Source of the DNA: CAYXVJ01 sp050309435
GTDB lineage: Bacteria > Bacillota > Clostridia > Saccharofermentanales > Fastidiosipilaceae
NCBI GenBank assembly: GCA_050309435.1
Contig: JBNRMJ010000020.1
Coordinates: forward strand, 101,794-165,793
Direction: 5' to 3'
DNA: 64,000 nucleotides
In this document: in pieces, positions 43,152-52,107 of the stretch
How the letters are laid out: every line of letters starts with the position of its first letter
Numbering within the stretch: the stretch's first letter is position 1
The notes under the pieces: model-generated
Seen by the model: only the letters and a program-made list of their open reading frames with translations
What the model was told of the DNA's origin: nothing
Databases searched by the model: none
Position numbers and translations under genes: made by a program

Positions 43152-44293
43152 CGTTTTCCTCCGATAAGGGCCAGCTGTTCATAGGCTTGTCGGATCGCCC
43201 CGGCCGCTTCCCTTATTTCTTCTTCTGTGTTCTCGGCAGCCAGACTGATCCGTAAGGTTCCGTCCAGACGCTGACCTGTAATCCCCATGGCGGTCAGCAC
43301 ATGCGACTTGGCATTTTGTGCCGTACTGCAGGCCGATGTCGTGGAGAGGTATATTCCCTGATGCGCCAGTATATGCAGCATCGTCTCTCCTCTGGCCGGC
43401 GGAAAGCTAAGGTTTAAGATATGCGGTACACCGTCTTCCGGACTGTTCATGATATATGGCACGCCTTCCAGCTCTTCTAGCAAGACGCTTCGAAGCATAC
43501 GAACTTTGGCGTTATCGCTTTCCATGCGTTCGCATCCGAGTTTTGAGGCCAGGGCGAGAGCAGATAAGAGTAAAGGATTCTCCGTACCGCTGCGACGTTT
43601 GGATTGCTGTCCTCCGCCCACGATCAAAGGGACAAATGGCGTCTTGTCCCTGACATAAAGCAAACCGATACCTTTCGGTGCGTGGATCTTATGACCCGAA
43701 AACGAAGCGAAATCAGCGCCGGAGCGATGTAAATCCAGAGGAATTCTCGTCCAGGCCTGCACATAGTCCACATGCAAAAGCGCCTTCGGGGCCAGCTTGT
43801 TTCTCAGTCCGGCAATCGCAGATATGTCGTTGATCGCACCTGTTTCGTTGCTCACGGCAAGCACGTTGATCATAATTGTCTCGTCGTTTATCAATTCCGA
43901 GATATGCTCTAGATCAACAGTTCCTTTGCTCGTTAATTTGGCTTCGACGGTCTGAAAACCTTCCTGTTTGAAGATTTTGACACAGTTCAATGTCGCTTCG
44001 TGATCTCCCGCGGTAGAGACAATCCTTTTACCGTTTCGACGAAGTTTTTTTACGGTACTTTGAATGGCGGTATTGATCGATTCTGTTGCACCGCTGGTGA
44101 CAATCAATTCATGAACTTTGCAATTGAGATCTTTGGCCAGCTGCTCCAGGCTGTCTTTCAGAAGATGCTCCTGCTTTAAACCCAGAGAATGGGCCGAAGC
44201 CGGATTAGCGAAATCCAGAAGCATATGTTCTTTTATATATGAAGCCACCTCTGGGTAGAGGCGGCTGGTTGAGGCATGATCAAGATATATCAT
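43148..44293 (-). CDS. Cysteine desulfurase, NifS/NifZ type, probable ThiI partner
   Basis: A 381-residue PLP cysteine desulfurase. Motifs are DHEATLNCVK, LLHVDYVQAWTRI, the PLP lysine in SFSGHKIHAPKGIGLLYV, and the persulfide cysteine in STTSACSTAQNAKSHVL. Coupling to thiI matches the NifZ-ThiI pair known in Bacillus, so tRNA thiolation is the likely main role, rather than general iron-sulfur assembly; no iscU, sufB or similar gene is present. It starts 3 bases after the GntR gene. Confidence 0.9.
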   Translation of the reverse strand: MIYLDHASTSRLYPEVASYIKEHMLLDFANPASAHSLGLKQEHLLKDSLEQLAKDLNCKVHELIVTSGATESINTAIQSTVKKLRRNGKRIVSTAGDHEATLNCVKIFKQEGFQTVEAKLTSKGTVDLEHISELINDETIMINVLAVSNETGAINDISAIAGLRNKLAPKALLHVDYVQAWTRIPLDLHRSGADFASFSGHKIHAPKGIGLLYVRDKTPFVPLIVGGGQQSKRRSGTENPLLLSALALASKLGCERMESDNAKVRMLRSVLLEELEGVPYIMNSPEDGVPHILNLSFPPARGETMLHILAHQGIYLSTTSACSTAQNAKSHVLTAMGITGQRLDGTLRISLAAENTEEEIREAAGAIRQAYEQLALIGGKR

Positions 44294-44296
44294 TTC

Positions 44297-45043
44297 TTAC
44301 TTGTAACTACTCGTTTCAAACAACATGACACAGGACTCGGCCTTGAGAACAGCGATGGAAACTTCGCAATAGTTTCCGCTGCGCGATTGATAGGCCGCTT
44401 CGCTATGGAGTACCGACATACCCTTGGAAATATCAAGGGCTCTGGCTTCGTCCGTCGTTCCGGGACGGACCAGTAAGCGCCAGTTGGCACGGTTCGGAAT
44501 TAAAGGATATTTATTGGCGGTAATATCGATCATACGCCGTCTGGCCCGTATGTCTTCCATGAGAGTCGGGAACATGGCGATGGGAATATAGGAATGAATG
44601 TAAGCAAAGGGCTTTTTCCCTTCCGTTTCCGTCCACACGATTTCAAAAAAACCGCGCTCGTTGCCGGACTTATTCAAATCGAAAACCGCTTTGACATCGG
44701 CAGGTAAGGATTCGGCCACCGAATAATCGATGAAATGCTTGTTATCCATACTCTGACCGGTCAGAAAGGAATAGGTAAACGCGGAAAATCCGCTTATATT
44801 GATGCGGTCGGGCTCGTCACGAACAAAGGTACCTTTCCCCTTCTTAATGACCAGCATGCCTTCGGCGACAAGATCAGCGATAGCCTGTCTTACGGTCGGT
44901 CTGGATAATTCCAGATCCTTGCATAAGGCCATCTCCGTGGGAATCTGTTCGCCGGGGCCGTATTCACCGGATTCGATTCGTTCGGTAATCAGATCTTTTA
45001 ACTGAGCATATAAAGGAACACTGCTATGCTTGTCGAGCTTCAT
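44297..45043 (-). CDS. GntR/HutC-family transcriptional regulator
   Basis: A 248-residue regulator. The N-terminal winged helix spans residues 1-75 (YAQLKDLITERIESGEYGPGEQIPTE is a long helix-turn segment, then LSRPTVRQAIADLVAEGMLVIKKGKGTFV). The C-terminal UTRA-type effector domain (about 85-245) includes FAYIHSYIPIAMFP. Its ligand is unknown; relatives sense sugars, amino acids or phosphonates. It is the first gene after a promoter and is followed closely by the desulfurase, thiI, glyA and rarA, so it may control them as well as itself. Confidence 0.9.
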   Translation of the reverse strand: MKLDKHSSVPLYAQLKDLITERIESGEYGPGEQIPTEMALCKDLELSRPTVRQAIADLVAEGMLVIKKGKGTFVRDEPDRINISGFSAFTYSFLTGQSMDNKHFIDYSVAESLPADVKAVFDLNKSGNERGFFEIVWTETEGKKPFAYIHSYIPIAMFPTLMEDIRARRRMIDITANKYPLIPNRANWRLLVRPGTTDEARALDISKGMSVLHSEAAYQSRSGNYCEVSIAVLKAESCVMLFETSSYK

Positions 45044-45094
45044 TTTTTCCTCCGCAAAACGATATTATGTCCTAACCATGGAACATGCCAAATC

Positions 45095-45103
45095 ATTATA
45101 TCA
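45095..45103 (-). promoter_or_regulatory. Extended -10 promoter of the GntR operon
   Basis: The minus strand reads TGATATAAT, an extended -10 52 bases before the GntR ATG. Between it and the start lies an imperfect dyad (ATGTTCC, 7 bases, GGACAT), a possible operator. The ribosome site GGAGG lies 6-10 bases upstream of the ATG. Confidence 0.5.
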
Positions 45104-45135
45104 TGCAAGATCGGCTGCTTGTTCCGAAAACTTGT

Positions 45136-46578
45136 TCAGACAGTTAAACCTTCTGGATTAATTGTAATGACATTCTCAGGTCTATGCAAGAAGGGTTTGA
45201 CGACCGAGGTTAAATATTCATCGACCTGACCCGAAGCACGGCCCGTATACAGTCCCGGATCCAGCAGCTCGCTAAGTTTCTCCTTATCCAGGTTGAAACT
45301 TTCGTCGGAAGCGATTCTTGCCAGCAGGTCATTATCACGTCCGAACTCCTTGACTTCCCTTCCGGCTGCCATCGAATGCAGACGTATTTTCTCGTGTAGA
45401 TCCTGGCGGTCGCCTCCGGCCTTTACGGCAGCCATGAGGATGTTCTCGCTGGCCATAAAAGGCAGTTCCGCCAACAAGTGTTTACGAATGACTTCCGGAT
45501 AAACCACTAAGCCATCGACGATATTATTGTATAGCAAGAGGATCGCATCGGTAGCCAGAAAGGCTTCGGGTATGGCGATGCGCTTATTGGCCGAGTCGTC
45601 GAGCGTACGTTCGAACCATTGAGTCGCGGCGGTATGGGCCGGATTCTGAGATGCGGTGATAACAAAACGGGCCAATGAGGCAATACGCTCGGAACGCATG
45701 GGGTTTCGCTTGTAAGCCATGGCGGAAGAACCGATCTGCGAACGCTCGAATGGTTCTTCTACTTCCTTCAAGTGCTGTAAGAGGCGTAAATCATTACTGA
45801 ATTTGGCTGCGCTCTGTGCGATGCCGGATAATAGGTTTAAAACCCTGCTGTCGATTTTTCGGGAATAGGTTTGTCCGCTTACCGGATATGTACTGTTAAA
45901 ACCCATCTCTTCGGCGACCAGTTGATCGAGTTTACGGCAGCGTTCCTCGTCACCGTCAAACAGGGCCATGAAGCTGGCCTGCGTACCGGTGGTGCCCTTA
46001 CTTCCCAACATTCGAAGAGAAGATGATATATAGTCCAGATCCTCGATATCCATCATTAGGTCTTGGAGCCAAAGCGAGGCCCGCTTGCCCACGGTTGTTG
46101 GCTGGGCCGGCTGAAAATGAGTAAAACCGAGCGTCGGCAGATCCTTATAGCGATCGGCAAAATCGGCTAATACACTGACAATCTGCAGCAGTCTCTGACG
46201 AATTAAGCCGAGGGCGTCCCGCATGAGGATCAAGTCCGTGTTATCGCCGACGTAACAAGATGTCGCACCCAAATGAATAATGCCTTTGGCAGTCGGACAT
46301 TGTTCGCCGTAAGCATGTACATGTGCCATTACATCATGACGGACTCTGGCTTCTTCTTTTCTAGCCACATCATAATTAATCTTGTCTCGGGCAGCAATCA
46401 ATTCATCGATCTGCTCTTGGCTGATATTCAAGCCCAGCTTTTTCTCGGCTTTCGCCAGAGCTATCCACAGGCGCCTCCAGGTCTTGAATTTCCGATCAGG
46501 TGAAAACACTTCCTGCATGGCCGCAGACGCATAACGGCTGTTCAGCGGGCTCTCATAGCTGGTATATTGTTCGCTCAT
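45136..46578 (-). CDS. purB: Adenylosuccinate lyase
   Basis: A 480-residue lyase of purine synthesis that cleaves SAICAR and adenylosuccinate. Motifs are ARVRHDVMAHVHAYGEQCP, HLGATSCYVGDNTDL, FTHFQPAQPTTVGKRA and the superfamily signature GSSAMAYKRNPMRSERI. It belongs to the longer branch found in Clostridia and eukaryotes. It lies 17 bases after the aspartate aminotransferase; aspartate is a substrate of the preceding purine step, so the pairing makes metabolic sense. Confidence 0.95.
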   Translation of the reverse strand: MSEQYTSYESPLNSRYASAAMQEVFSPDRKFKTWRRLWIALAKAEKKLGLNISQEQIDELIAARDKINYDVARKEEARVRHDVMAHVHAYGEQCPTAKGIIHLGATSCYVGDNTDLILMRDALGLIRQRLLQIVSVLADFADRYKDLPTLGFTHFQPAQPTTVGKRASLWLQDLMMDIEDLDYISSSLRMLGSKGTTGTQASFMALFDGDEERCRKLDQLVAEEMGFNSTYPVSGQTYSRKIDSRVLNLLSGIAQSAAKFSNDLRLLQHLKEVEEPFERSQIGSSAMAYKRNPMRSERIASLARFVITASQNPAHTAATQWFERTLDDSANKRIAIPEAFLATDAILLLYNNIVDGLVVYPEVIRKHLLAELPFMASENILMAAVKAGGDRQDLHEKIRLHSMAAGREVKEFGRDNDLLARIASDESFNLDKEKLSELLDPGLYTGRASGQVDEYLTSVVKPFLHRPENVITINPEGLTV

Positions 46579-46595
46579 ATCTTCCTCTTGAATAT

Positions 46596-47882
46596 TTAAA
46601 GCTTTGATAACATCGATTCCAATGCACTAAGCTTAACACAATTTACAAGCACGGACATAGCTAATTCCAGATCGGCGATGTCAGGAAAAGTAGGTGCGAG
46701 ACGGATATTACGATCCATAGGATCATGCCTGTATGGAAATGTGCTTCCCGCAGGAGTCAGGGCAACGCCGGCTTCGTTTGCCTTCTTGACGACTGCCTTC
46801 GCCTGCCCTTCCAGTAAATCGAGGCTGACGAAATAGCCGCCCCGGGGTACGGACCAGCTTGCCAGACCGCTGGATGTCAGCGATTCGTCTAGTATCTTTA
46901 ATACGAGATCAAACTTTGGTTTTAAGAGAGCGGCATGCCGTTTCATGACTGCTTCGATACCGCCGTTTTTCATGAAAAAGTTTATGTGACGTCGCTGGGT
47001 TATTTTATCGGGACCGATTGTTTGTAATTTCAAAGTAGATTCGAGCCAGGCGAAGTCCTCGACAGATGCAGCCACACAGGCCAGCCCTGAACCGGCATAA
47101 GTAATCTTCGACGTGGAAGCAAAAGTGATAAAGCGATTTGGATTCCCCGCTTCTTTGGCCAGAGTCAATATTTCAGGAAGATTTGCCTGATCATTCCAAT
47201 CCAGATGATGCAGAAAATAAGCGTTATCCCAGATGATACGAAAATCGGCTGCCGCCGGCATCGCTGCCAGTCGCTTGCAAACTGTATCGGAATAGACCGT
47301 ACCGTCGGGATTGGAATACATCGGAACACAAAACATCGCTTTGATATTTTCGTCTTGAACAAATGCTTCCACTTGATCCATATCAGGTCCGTCTTCGAGC
47401 ATCCGAACCGGAATCAGCTCGCATCCGAACGCTTCGGCGATGGCAAAATGGCGATCGTAGCCGGGTGATGGACAAAGCACCTTAATCTTGTCGAGCTTAG
47501 CCCAGGGCTTCTCGCCTCCCGGCAGGGTAAACAGCATGGCACGCGTGAAAAAGTCGTACATCAGGCTTAAGGAAGAGTTATTCAGTACCGATACCTGCGA
47601 GGCTAAAACGCCCAGTAAATCAGCGAAAAAAGATCTGGCTTCAGGTAAGCCATGTAAATATCCGTAATTTCGAATATCGAAACCATCTGTTGTCCTGTAA
47701 TCCGATTCATTCAGCTCATCGTCCAGCCCCATACTCGTGATCATACGAAGCTGCTCTGCGGAAGGTTTTCCGCGAGTCAGATCCAGCTTTAAAGAAGCCG
47801 CCTTGTAATTGTCATATCGATGCTTCTCTTCTCTATAAATTTTTTCCAGCGTCGATCGATCAAGCTTACCGTACTCAGACAT
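46596..47882 (-). CDS. Aspartate aminotransferase, PF12897-type (subgroup Ic)
   Basis: A 428-residue PLP aminotransferase. Motifs are LDLTRGKPSAEQL, YGYLHGLPEARSFFADLLG, CPSPGYDRHFAIAEAFG, the NPDGTVYS segment, and the PLP lysine in FASTSKITYAGSGLACVA. This set is typical of the clostridial-type enzymes once called MocR-like aminotransferases and shown to be aspartate aminotransferases; I rely on memory of the family for that assignment. Its gene precedes purB. Confidence 0.85.
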   Translation of the reverse strand: MSEYGKLDRSTLEKIYREEKHRYDNYKAASLKLDLTRGKPSAEQLRMITSMGLDDELNESDYRTTDGFDIRNYGYLHGLPEARSFFADLLGVLASQVSVLNNSSLSLMYDFFTRAMLFTLPGGEKPWAKLDKIKVLCPSPGYDRHFAIAEAFGCELIPVRMLEDGPDMDQVEAFVQDENIKAMFCVPMYSNPDGTVYSDTVCKRLAAMPAAADFRIIWDNAYFLHHLDWNDQANLPEILTLAKEAGNPNRFITFASTSKITYAGSGLACVAASVEDFAWLESTLKLQTIGPDKITQRRHINFFMKNGGIEAVMKRHAALLKPKFDLVLKILDESLTSSGLASWSVPRGGYFVSLDLLEGQAKAVVKKANEAGVALTPAGSTFPYRHDPMDRNIRLAPTFPDIADLELAMSVLVNCVKLSALESMLSKL

Positions 47883-47973
47883 TATTCGTCCCTTCTAAAA
47901 TATGAAATTAAACGTAAAAAAATATAATTGAAATAATGATATTGTAAACTTGCATTAATAGCAATATATTACT

Positions 47974-48339
47974 TCAAATTTCGACAAATATGCATGATTC
48001 CGGATTGAAACTTGCAGATAATTTGACCATGGCAGCAACAAGATATCGCTTGCAGGCATTCATGCTACGTTCGCACACATATCTTTCGGCACCCAGTTCA
48101 AGGCGCCTTCGCTTCGCTTTGGATATGGCTCCTGCAGCGCCGCCGTAAGACGCCATATCACGTCTGGCTTTCACTTCGATAAAGAGAAGATTATCGTCGC
48201 GAAGAGCGATCAAGTCGATTTCGGACACGCCCTGCCAAGTATAGTTACGTTCCAAAATGACGTAACCTTGTTTGAGTAGTATCGCCGCACAATAATCTTC
48301 TGCCAGGCGTCCTGCGATCTGTTCTTTACTTTTGTTCAT
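47974..48339 (-). CDS. yraN: YraN family (UPF0102) nuclease-like protein
   Basis: A 121-residue protein with an endonuclease-like fold: GRLAEDYCAAILLKQGYVILERNY, then the PD-(D/E)xK-type core EIDLIALRDDNLLFIEVKAR. Its cellular role is unclear, although relatives sit near rnhB in many genomes, as here. I start it at the ATG at 48339, which overlaps the end of rnhB by 14 bases; a longer frame upstream lies inside rnhB. It closes the ffh-rpsP cluster. Confidence 0.88.
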   Translation of the reverse strand: MNKSKEQIAGRLAEDYCAAILLKQGYVILERNYTWQGVSEIDLIALRDDNLLFIEVKARRDMASYGGAAGAISKAKRRRLELGAERYVCERSMNACKRYLVAAMVKLSASFNPESCIFVEI

Positions 48340-48952
48340 ACTTCGCTCGCCATGAACGAAGAAACAACTTTCGATGCTCGGGGCAGGGACCATAAAGATC
48401 CAGAGCTTCGTAATGCGCCTTCGTACCATAGCCCTTATGTTTGGCAAATCCGTACATCGGATATTTTTCGTCGAGTTTTAACATATGCCGGTCACGTGCG
48501 ACTTTCGCCAGAATCGATGCGGCTGCGATAGAAGCAGACAAACTGTCGCCCTTAATGATTCCCTCTTGAGGCAACAAAAGGTCCGGAATTTCAAAAGCAT
48601 CCAGTAAAACATAATCCGCTCCGGGATCAAGTCCCGTGACAGCTAGCTTCGCGGCTTGTTTCGTGGCGGCCAGAATGTTGAACTTCTCGATGTCTTCGAC
48701 TGAAGCGGCAACAATTTTATAAGATAACGCGTTGGCACGGATTTCATCAAACAAACGATCTCTGGCCTTCGCTGTCAGTTTCTTGGAGTCGTCGAGATCC
48801 GAAATCGGCTTCTCGGGATCCAGTATACAGGCAGCCACTACCACAGGGCCGGCCAGAGGTCCTCTGCCCGCTTCGTCGACTCCTGCAATCCGCTGATAGC
48901 CCAGAGCACGAGCGGCTTCTTCAAAGTAATATTTCGATTCGATGGTATTCAT
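48326..48952 (-). CDS. rnhB: Ribonuclease HII
   Basis: A 208-residue enzyme that removes ribonucleotides from RNA-DNA hybrids. The core motif is IAGVDEAGRGPLAGPVVVAACIL with the catalytic Asp-Glu, and later aspartates lie in YVLLDAFEIPDLL and SLSASIAAASILAKVARDRHM. I prefer the ATG at 48952, since GGAAGG lies 6-11 bases upstream and overlaps the alternative GTG start. It follows rbgA by 24 bases. Confidence 0.95.
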   Translation of the reverse strand: MNTIESKYYFEEAARALGYQRIAGVDEAGRGPLAGPVVVAACILDPEKPISDLDDSKKLTAKARDRLFDEIRANALSYKIVAASVEDIEKFNILAATKQAAKLAVTGLDPGADYVLLDAFEIPDLLLPQEGIIKGDSLSASIAAASILAKVARDRHMLKLDEKYPMYGFAKHKGYGTKAHYEALDLYGPCPEHRKLFLRSWRAKYEQK

Positions 48953-48976
48953 GTGCACCTTCCATGTTCCGCTATC

Positions 48977-49852
48977 TTACTCTTCGTCATCCGGAAAATC
49001 GAAACTGATCCGGCCGATCACACCGCCGCGAAGTTCGTTTAGGAATGCTTCCGCGAAGCGCCTTGTATCGGGCCTTCCTCCGGACATGAGAAAACCTCGC
49101 TTACGAGCGGCAAGCCGGAAAAGAGCATATAGATCGTATGAATTCTCATCAATATCATCGTCGGTTAATTTATACCGTGCCTGCAGCAGTTTCGGATAGT
49201 GTTTCAGTAAATCTATGAAGGCCAGATAAGCCAGTTCTTCAATTTCCAGTATGTTGTCCTTAATCGCTCCGGAAACAGCCAGAGCCATTTTCTGATGATC
49301 CGAACCCAGGTTTGGCCAGAGCACGCCGGGCATATCCATGAGAAGCCAGTCGCCTCGGGTTTTAACCCATTGAGCCGAGCGTGTCACACCGGGTCTGTTC
49401 TCTGCTTTCGCTGCTTGCTTTCTGGCAAAGCTGTTGATCAAGGTCGACTTGCCTGTATTGGGAATACCAACGACCATGACCCGGATTTTACGGCCCATGA
49501 TGCCCTTCTTCTCCCATCTCTCGAGATAAGGTCTGGCCAGATGTTCGACGATTTGTTCTAGTTCTGCTACGCCTTTTCGTGCCGTTATGTCAAGCAACAC
49601 CGCCCGTTGTCCGTTCTCCTGATAGTGTCTCAACCAGGCAGAAGTCACCTCGGGATCCGCCAGATCGGTTTTAGTCAAAGCCAATATCACGGCTTTACCT
49701 TCCAGAATCCTGGCAATCTCGGGATTGCGGCTGGAACGCGGTAACCTGGCATCCGCCGTTTCGATTACGACATCCACTTGAGAAAGTTTTTCTTTCATTT
49801 CCCGTAGTGTTTTAGCCATGTGACCGGGAAACCAGTTGATATTTTTCTCCAT
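48977..49852 (-). CDS. rbgA: Ribosome biogenesis GTPase RbgA (YlqF)
   Basis: A 291-residue circularly permuted GTPase needed for late 50S assembly. It begins with INWFPGHMAKTLREMKEKL. The G4-like motif LTKTDLAD comes before G1 GIPNTGKSTLINSF and G3 DMPGVLWP, which is the permuted order. The start is the ATG at 49852 with GAGGAGGA upstream; the frame extends ten codons further without need. It lies after a terminator that follows rplS, so part of its expression may be read-through. Confidence 0.94.
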   Translation of the reverse strand: MEKNINWFPGHMAKTLREMKEKLSQVDVVIETADARLPRSSRNPEIARILEGKAVILALTKTDLADPEVTSAWLRHYQENGQRAVLLDITARKGVAELEQIVEHLARPYLERWEKKGIMGRKIRVMVVGIPNTGKSTLINSFARKQAAKAENRPGVTRSAQWVKTRGDWLLMDMPGVLWPNLGSDHQKMALAVSGAIKDNILEIEELAYLAFIDLLKHYPKLLQARYKLTDDDIDENSYDLYALFRLAARKRGFLMSGGRPDTRRFAEAFLNELRGGVIGRISFDFPDDEE

Positions 49853-49903
49853 CTTATCCTCCTCAAGCTGACCGGGCAGCATCTAGATACTTCTATCTTA
49901 TAT

Positions 49904-49947
49904 GAAAAAGGAGTCTCATGTCAGGCCGAAGCTCGACAATAGACTCC
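49904..49947 (-). terminator. Terminator after rplS
   Basis: On the minus strand, GGAGTCT (49947-49941 region) pairs with AGACTCC, with a further inner stem, followed by TTTTTC. It separates rplS from rbgA inside an otherwise co-directional cluster. Confidence 0.8.
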
Positions 49948-49977
49948 CTTATTCCGAATACAAATTCCTCTTGGAAC

Positions 49978-50331
49978 TTACTTCTTAGCCTGTAATTTCT
50001 CTCTGACCTTGGCGGCTTTACCGACACGACCACGAAGATAGTACAGCTTGGCTCTTCTGACTCTACCCTTACGCACCAGCTCGATCTTGTCGATCTTCGG
50101 CGAATGAACAGGCAGAATACGCTCGACACCTACACCGTACGACAGACGGCGAACCGTGATTGTTTCGCTAAGTCCCTGACCTTTACGAGAAATAACAGTA
50201 CCTTCGAACACCTGTATGCGCTCGCGTGTACCTTCGGTAACCTTAAGATGCATCTTAACGTAATCACCGATCTCGATATTTTGGTAAGAATCGCGCATTT
50301 GCGCCTGTTCAACAGCTTTTACCAAATCCAT
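49978..50331 (-). CDS. rplS: 50S ribosomal protein L19
   Basis: A 117-residue L19, located at the 30S-50S interface. Recognisable segments are YVKMHLKVTEGTRERIQVFEG, VISRKGQGLSETITVRRLSYGVGVERILPVHSPKI and RAKLYYLRGRVGKAAKV. It lies downstream of trmD in the standard rpsP-rimM-trmD-rplS order. Confidence 0.97.
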   Translation of the reverse strand: MDLVKAVEQAQMRDSYQNIEIGDYVKMHLKVTEGTRERIQVFEGTVISRKGQGLSETITVRRLSYGVGVERILPVHSPKIDKIELVRKGRVRRAKLYYLRGRVGKAAKVREKLQAKK

Positions 50332-50433
50332 ATTGCGTTCCTCCTCTCATACCAGGATGTTCTTACACGCAACTGCAGCGGACCATCCGTATTAACCAAC
50401 GAAGTTTAACATGAAGTCGTTTATTTTGCAAGC

Positions 50434-51240
50434 TTAAGTATAAAATTCTTCCTTAAAATCCAGCAAGCGGGAAAGGGTATCTTCATCCGGATTCATTTTT
50501 GTCAGTAAATCGGCTCGTTTTTCGTATGTTTGTACGAGACCGTCCATTTCGCGCCAGGCTTTGATTTTCGCATGATGGCCGGAAGTCAGAACTTCGGGTA
50601 CCTTCCGATCGTGCCAGATCTCGGGTTTCGTGTACTGACGGCATTCGAGACCTCCGTTATAGTGAGATTCCTCGGCATATGCCTGCTCGTTGGGTAACAC
50701 ACCGTCCTGAATACGTGCGACCGCATCGATTAAGATCGAAGCTGCCAGTTCACCGCCGGTGATTACATAATCGCCGATCGATATTTCCTCGGCTTCAATT
50801 TCGTCTAGTACACGTTGATCGACCCCTTCATAGTGGCCGCACAATAAAATAAGTTCGTCTTCCGTCGCCAGCTCGTTGACAAGCCCCTGGTCCAGGACAC
50901 GGCCTTTCGGCGAGAGATAAATCGTTTTAACCTTATGCTCCGGTGTACGAAGCGAAGCGGCTGTTTTAGCGGCTTGCCAGGCCCCGAATATGGGTTCGCA
51001 GCTCATCAGCATCCCCGTACCGCCACCATAAAGCGTATCGTCTACTTTCCCGTAACGATTTTCCGCATATTGACGGATATCGAAACAAGAATACGAAAAG
51101 TGTCCTGCTGCCAAAGCACGTCCCGTGATACTGGCTTCTACATTGTTTCGAATCATCTCCGGGAAAAGCGTCAGGACCGAAAAATGCATATGACGGCGCA
51201 CGGCTTTCTCTTTTTCCTGAAAACGATCGAAATCAGTCAT
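50434..51240 (-). CDS. trmD: tRNA (guanine37-N1)-methyltransferase TrmD
   Basis: A SPOUT methyltransferase that makes m1G37. The frame gives 268 residues from the ATG at 51240, which overlaps the end of rimM; the family usually begins at HFSVLTLFPEM, which here would be the ATG at 51189 (251 residues). No strong ribosome site favours either. The knot region has YLSPKGRVLDQGLVNELA, LCGHYEGVDQRVLDE, ISIGDYVITGGELAA and the YTKPEIWHDRKVPEVLTSGHH segment. Confidence 0.95.
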   Translation of the reverse strand: MTDFDRFQEKEKAVRRHMHFSVLTLFPEMIRNNVEASITGRALAAGHFSYSCFDIRQYAENRYGKVDDTLYGGGTGMLMSCEPIFGAWQAAKTAASLRTPEHKVKTIYLSPKGRVLDQGLVNELATEDELILLCGHYEGVDQRVLDEIEAEEISIGDYVITGGELAASILIDAVARIQDGVLPNEQAYAEESHYNGGLECRQYTKPEIWHDRKVPEVLTSGHHAKIKAWREMDGLVQTYEKRADLLTKMNPDEDTLSRLLDFKEEFYT

Positions 51241-51778
51241 AAATTTCCCACAACCCTTCTGCCAGTTTCAGGTCGATATGTCTGCCTTCGATATCGACGT
51301 TAACCAGCGTATCATCGAGGATTGGAACCAGTAAATCAGACATGCGTGGACGCTTGACTTCAAAAATATCGGCCCCGGCACCGCTGATTGTGTCGGCGAG
51401 AATACCGATCTCTCCGCGCTCTTCCGTGAATACGCGGCAGCCGATCAAGTCCGCGGCATAGTAACGGCCTTCCGGCAACTCGGGTGCGTCTTCGCGCGAT
51501 ATAGCCAGGTAATAAGACTTCATCTTTTCGGCGGTGTTTCTGTCCTGAACCAAGTCAAGTGAGACGATGTACTGGCCTTTATGTGATTTAGCCTGCAGTT
51601 TAACCGGCACGGCTGTTTTCTCGTCGGGAGTCAGCAGATAACACTCGTCGAGCTCATCTAGTCTTGTTTCGTCGGAGAGTGACTTGGCTCGAAGTTCGCC
51701 GCGAATACCATGTGCGCCGATTATGACGGCTATATGAAAATATTGTCTTGGTTTAAATGAATCGTTGATTTTCGTCAT
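51233..51778 (-). CDS. rimM: 16S rRNA processing protein RimM
   Basis: A 181-residue 30S maturation factor that binds S19. It has the N-terminal RimM domain with IIGAHGIRGELRAKSL and the C-terminal PRC-barrel with AADLIGCRVFTEERGEIGIL and LVPILDDTLVNVDIEGRHI. It overlaps trmD by 8 bases. A terminator-like hairpin lies just upstream, between khpA and this gene. Confidence 0.95.
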   Translation of the reverse strand: MTKINDSFKPRQYFHIAVIIGAHGIRGELRAKSLSDETRLDELDECYLLTPDEKTAVPVKLQAKSHKGQYIVSLDLVQDRNTAEKMKSYYLAISREDAPELPEGRYYAADLIGCRVFTEERGEIGILADTISGAGADIFEVKRPRMSDLLVPILDDTLVNVDIEGRHIDLKLAEGLWEIYD

Positions 51779-51789
51779 ATTTTACCTAC

Positions 51790-51834
51790 AAAAAATCACG
51801 GTCAACAGCTCGTTTAAGAATTGTCGGCCGTGAT
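51790..51834 (-). terminator. Terminator between khpA and rimM?
   Basis: On the minus strand ATCACGG-C-CGACA pairs with TGTTG-A-CCGTGAT around a 14-base loop and is followed by six T. It looks like a true intrinsic terminator inside the ribosomal protein cluster; it ends 12 bases before the rimM start codon. Confidence 0.8.
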
Positions 51835-51856
51835 ATGAACGTCAGCTTCGTCTCGG

Positions 51857-52087
51857 TCAATCAAGAATTTCCACGACGACGCGACGGCGAAGCCGAGTCG
51901 CTTGAGCTTTCATGACGGTGCGAATTGCTTCGGCCCTGCGGCCGCCCTTTCCAATGACCTTACCCATATCCTCCGGATCAACACGGACTTCCAGAAGAAC
52001 GGTACCACCTTGTTCAATCGGGTTGATGTTGATTTCATCAGGATGATTGACTAAGGGGCGAATAAGGGTTAACAGTAAATCGCGCAT
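51857..52087 (-). CDS. khpA: KH-domain RNA-binding protein KhpA (YlqC)
   Basis: A 76-residue single-KH-domain protein; in Firmicutes KhpA pairs with KhpB (Jag) and affects cell division and RNA stability. The KH signature is VIGKGGRRAEAIRTVMKA. I start it at the ATG at 52087, with GAAGGA 7-12 bases upstream and a length matching the family; an ATG at 52108 that overlaps the rpsP stop would add seven residues. Confidence 0.93.
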   Translation of the reverse strand: MRDLLLTLIRPLVNHPDEININPIEQGGTVLLEVRVDPEDMGKVIGKGGRRAEAIRTVMKAQATRLRRRVVVEILD

Positions 52088-52107
52088 GCGATTTCCTTCA
52101 CTGCTCA

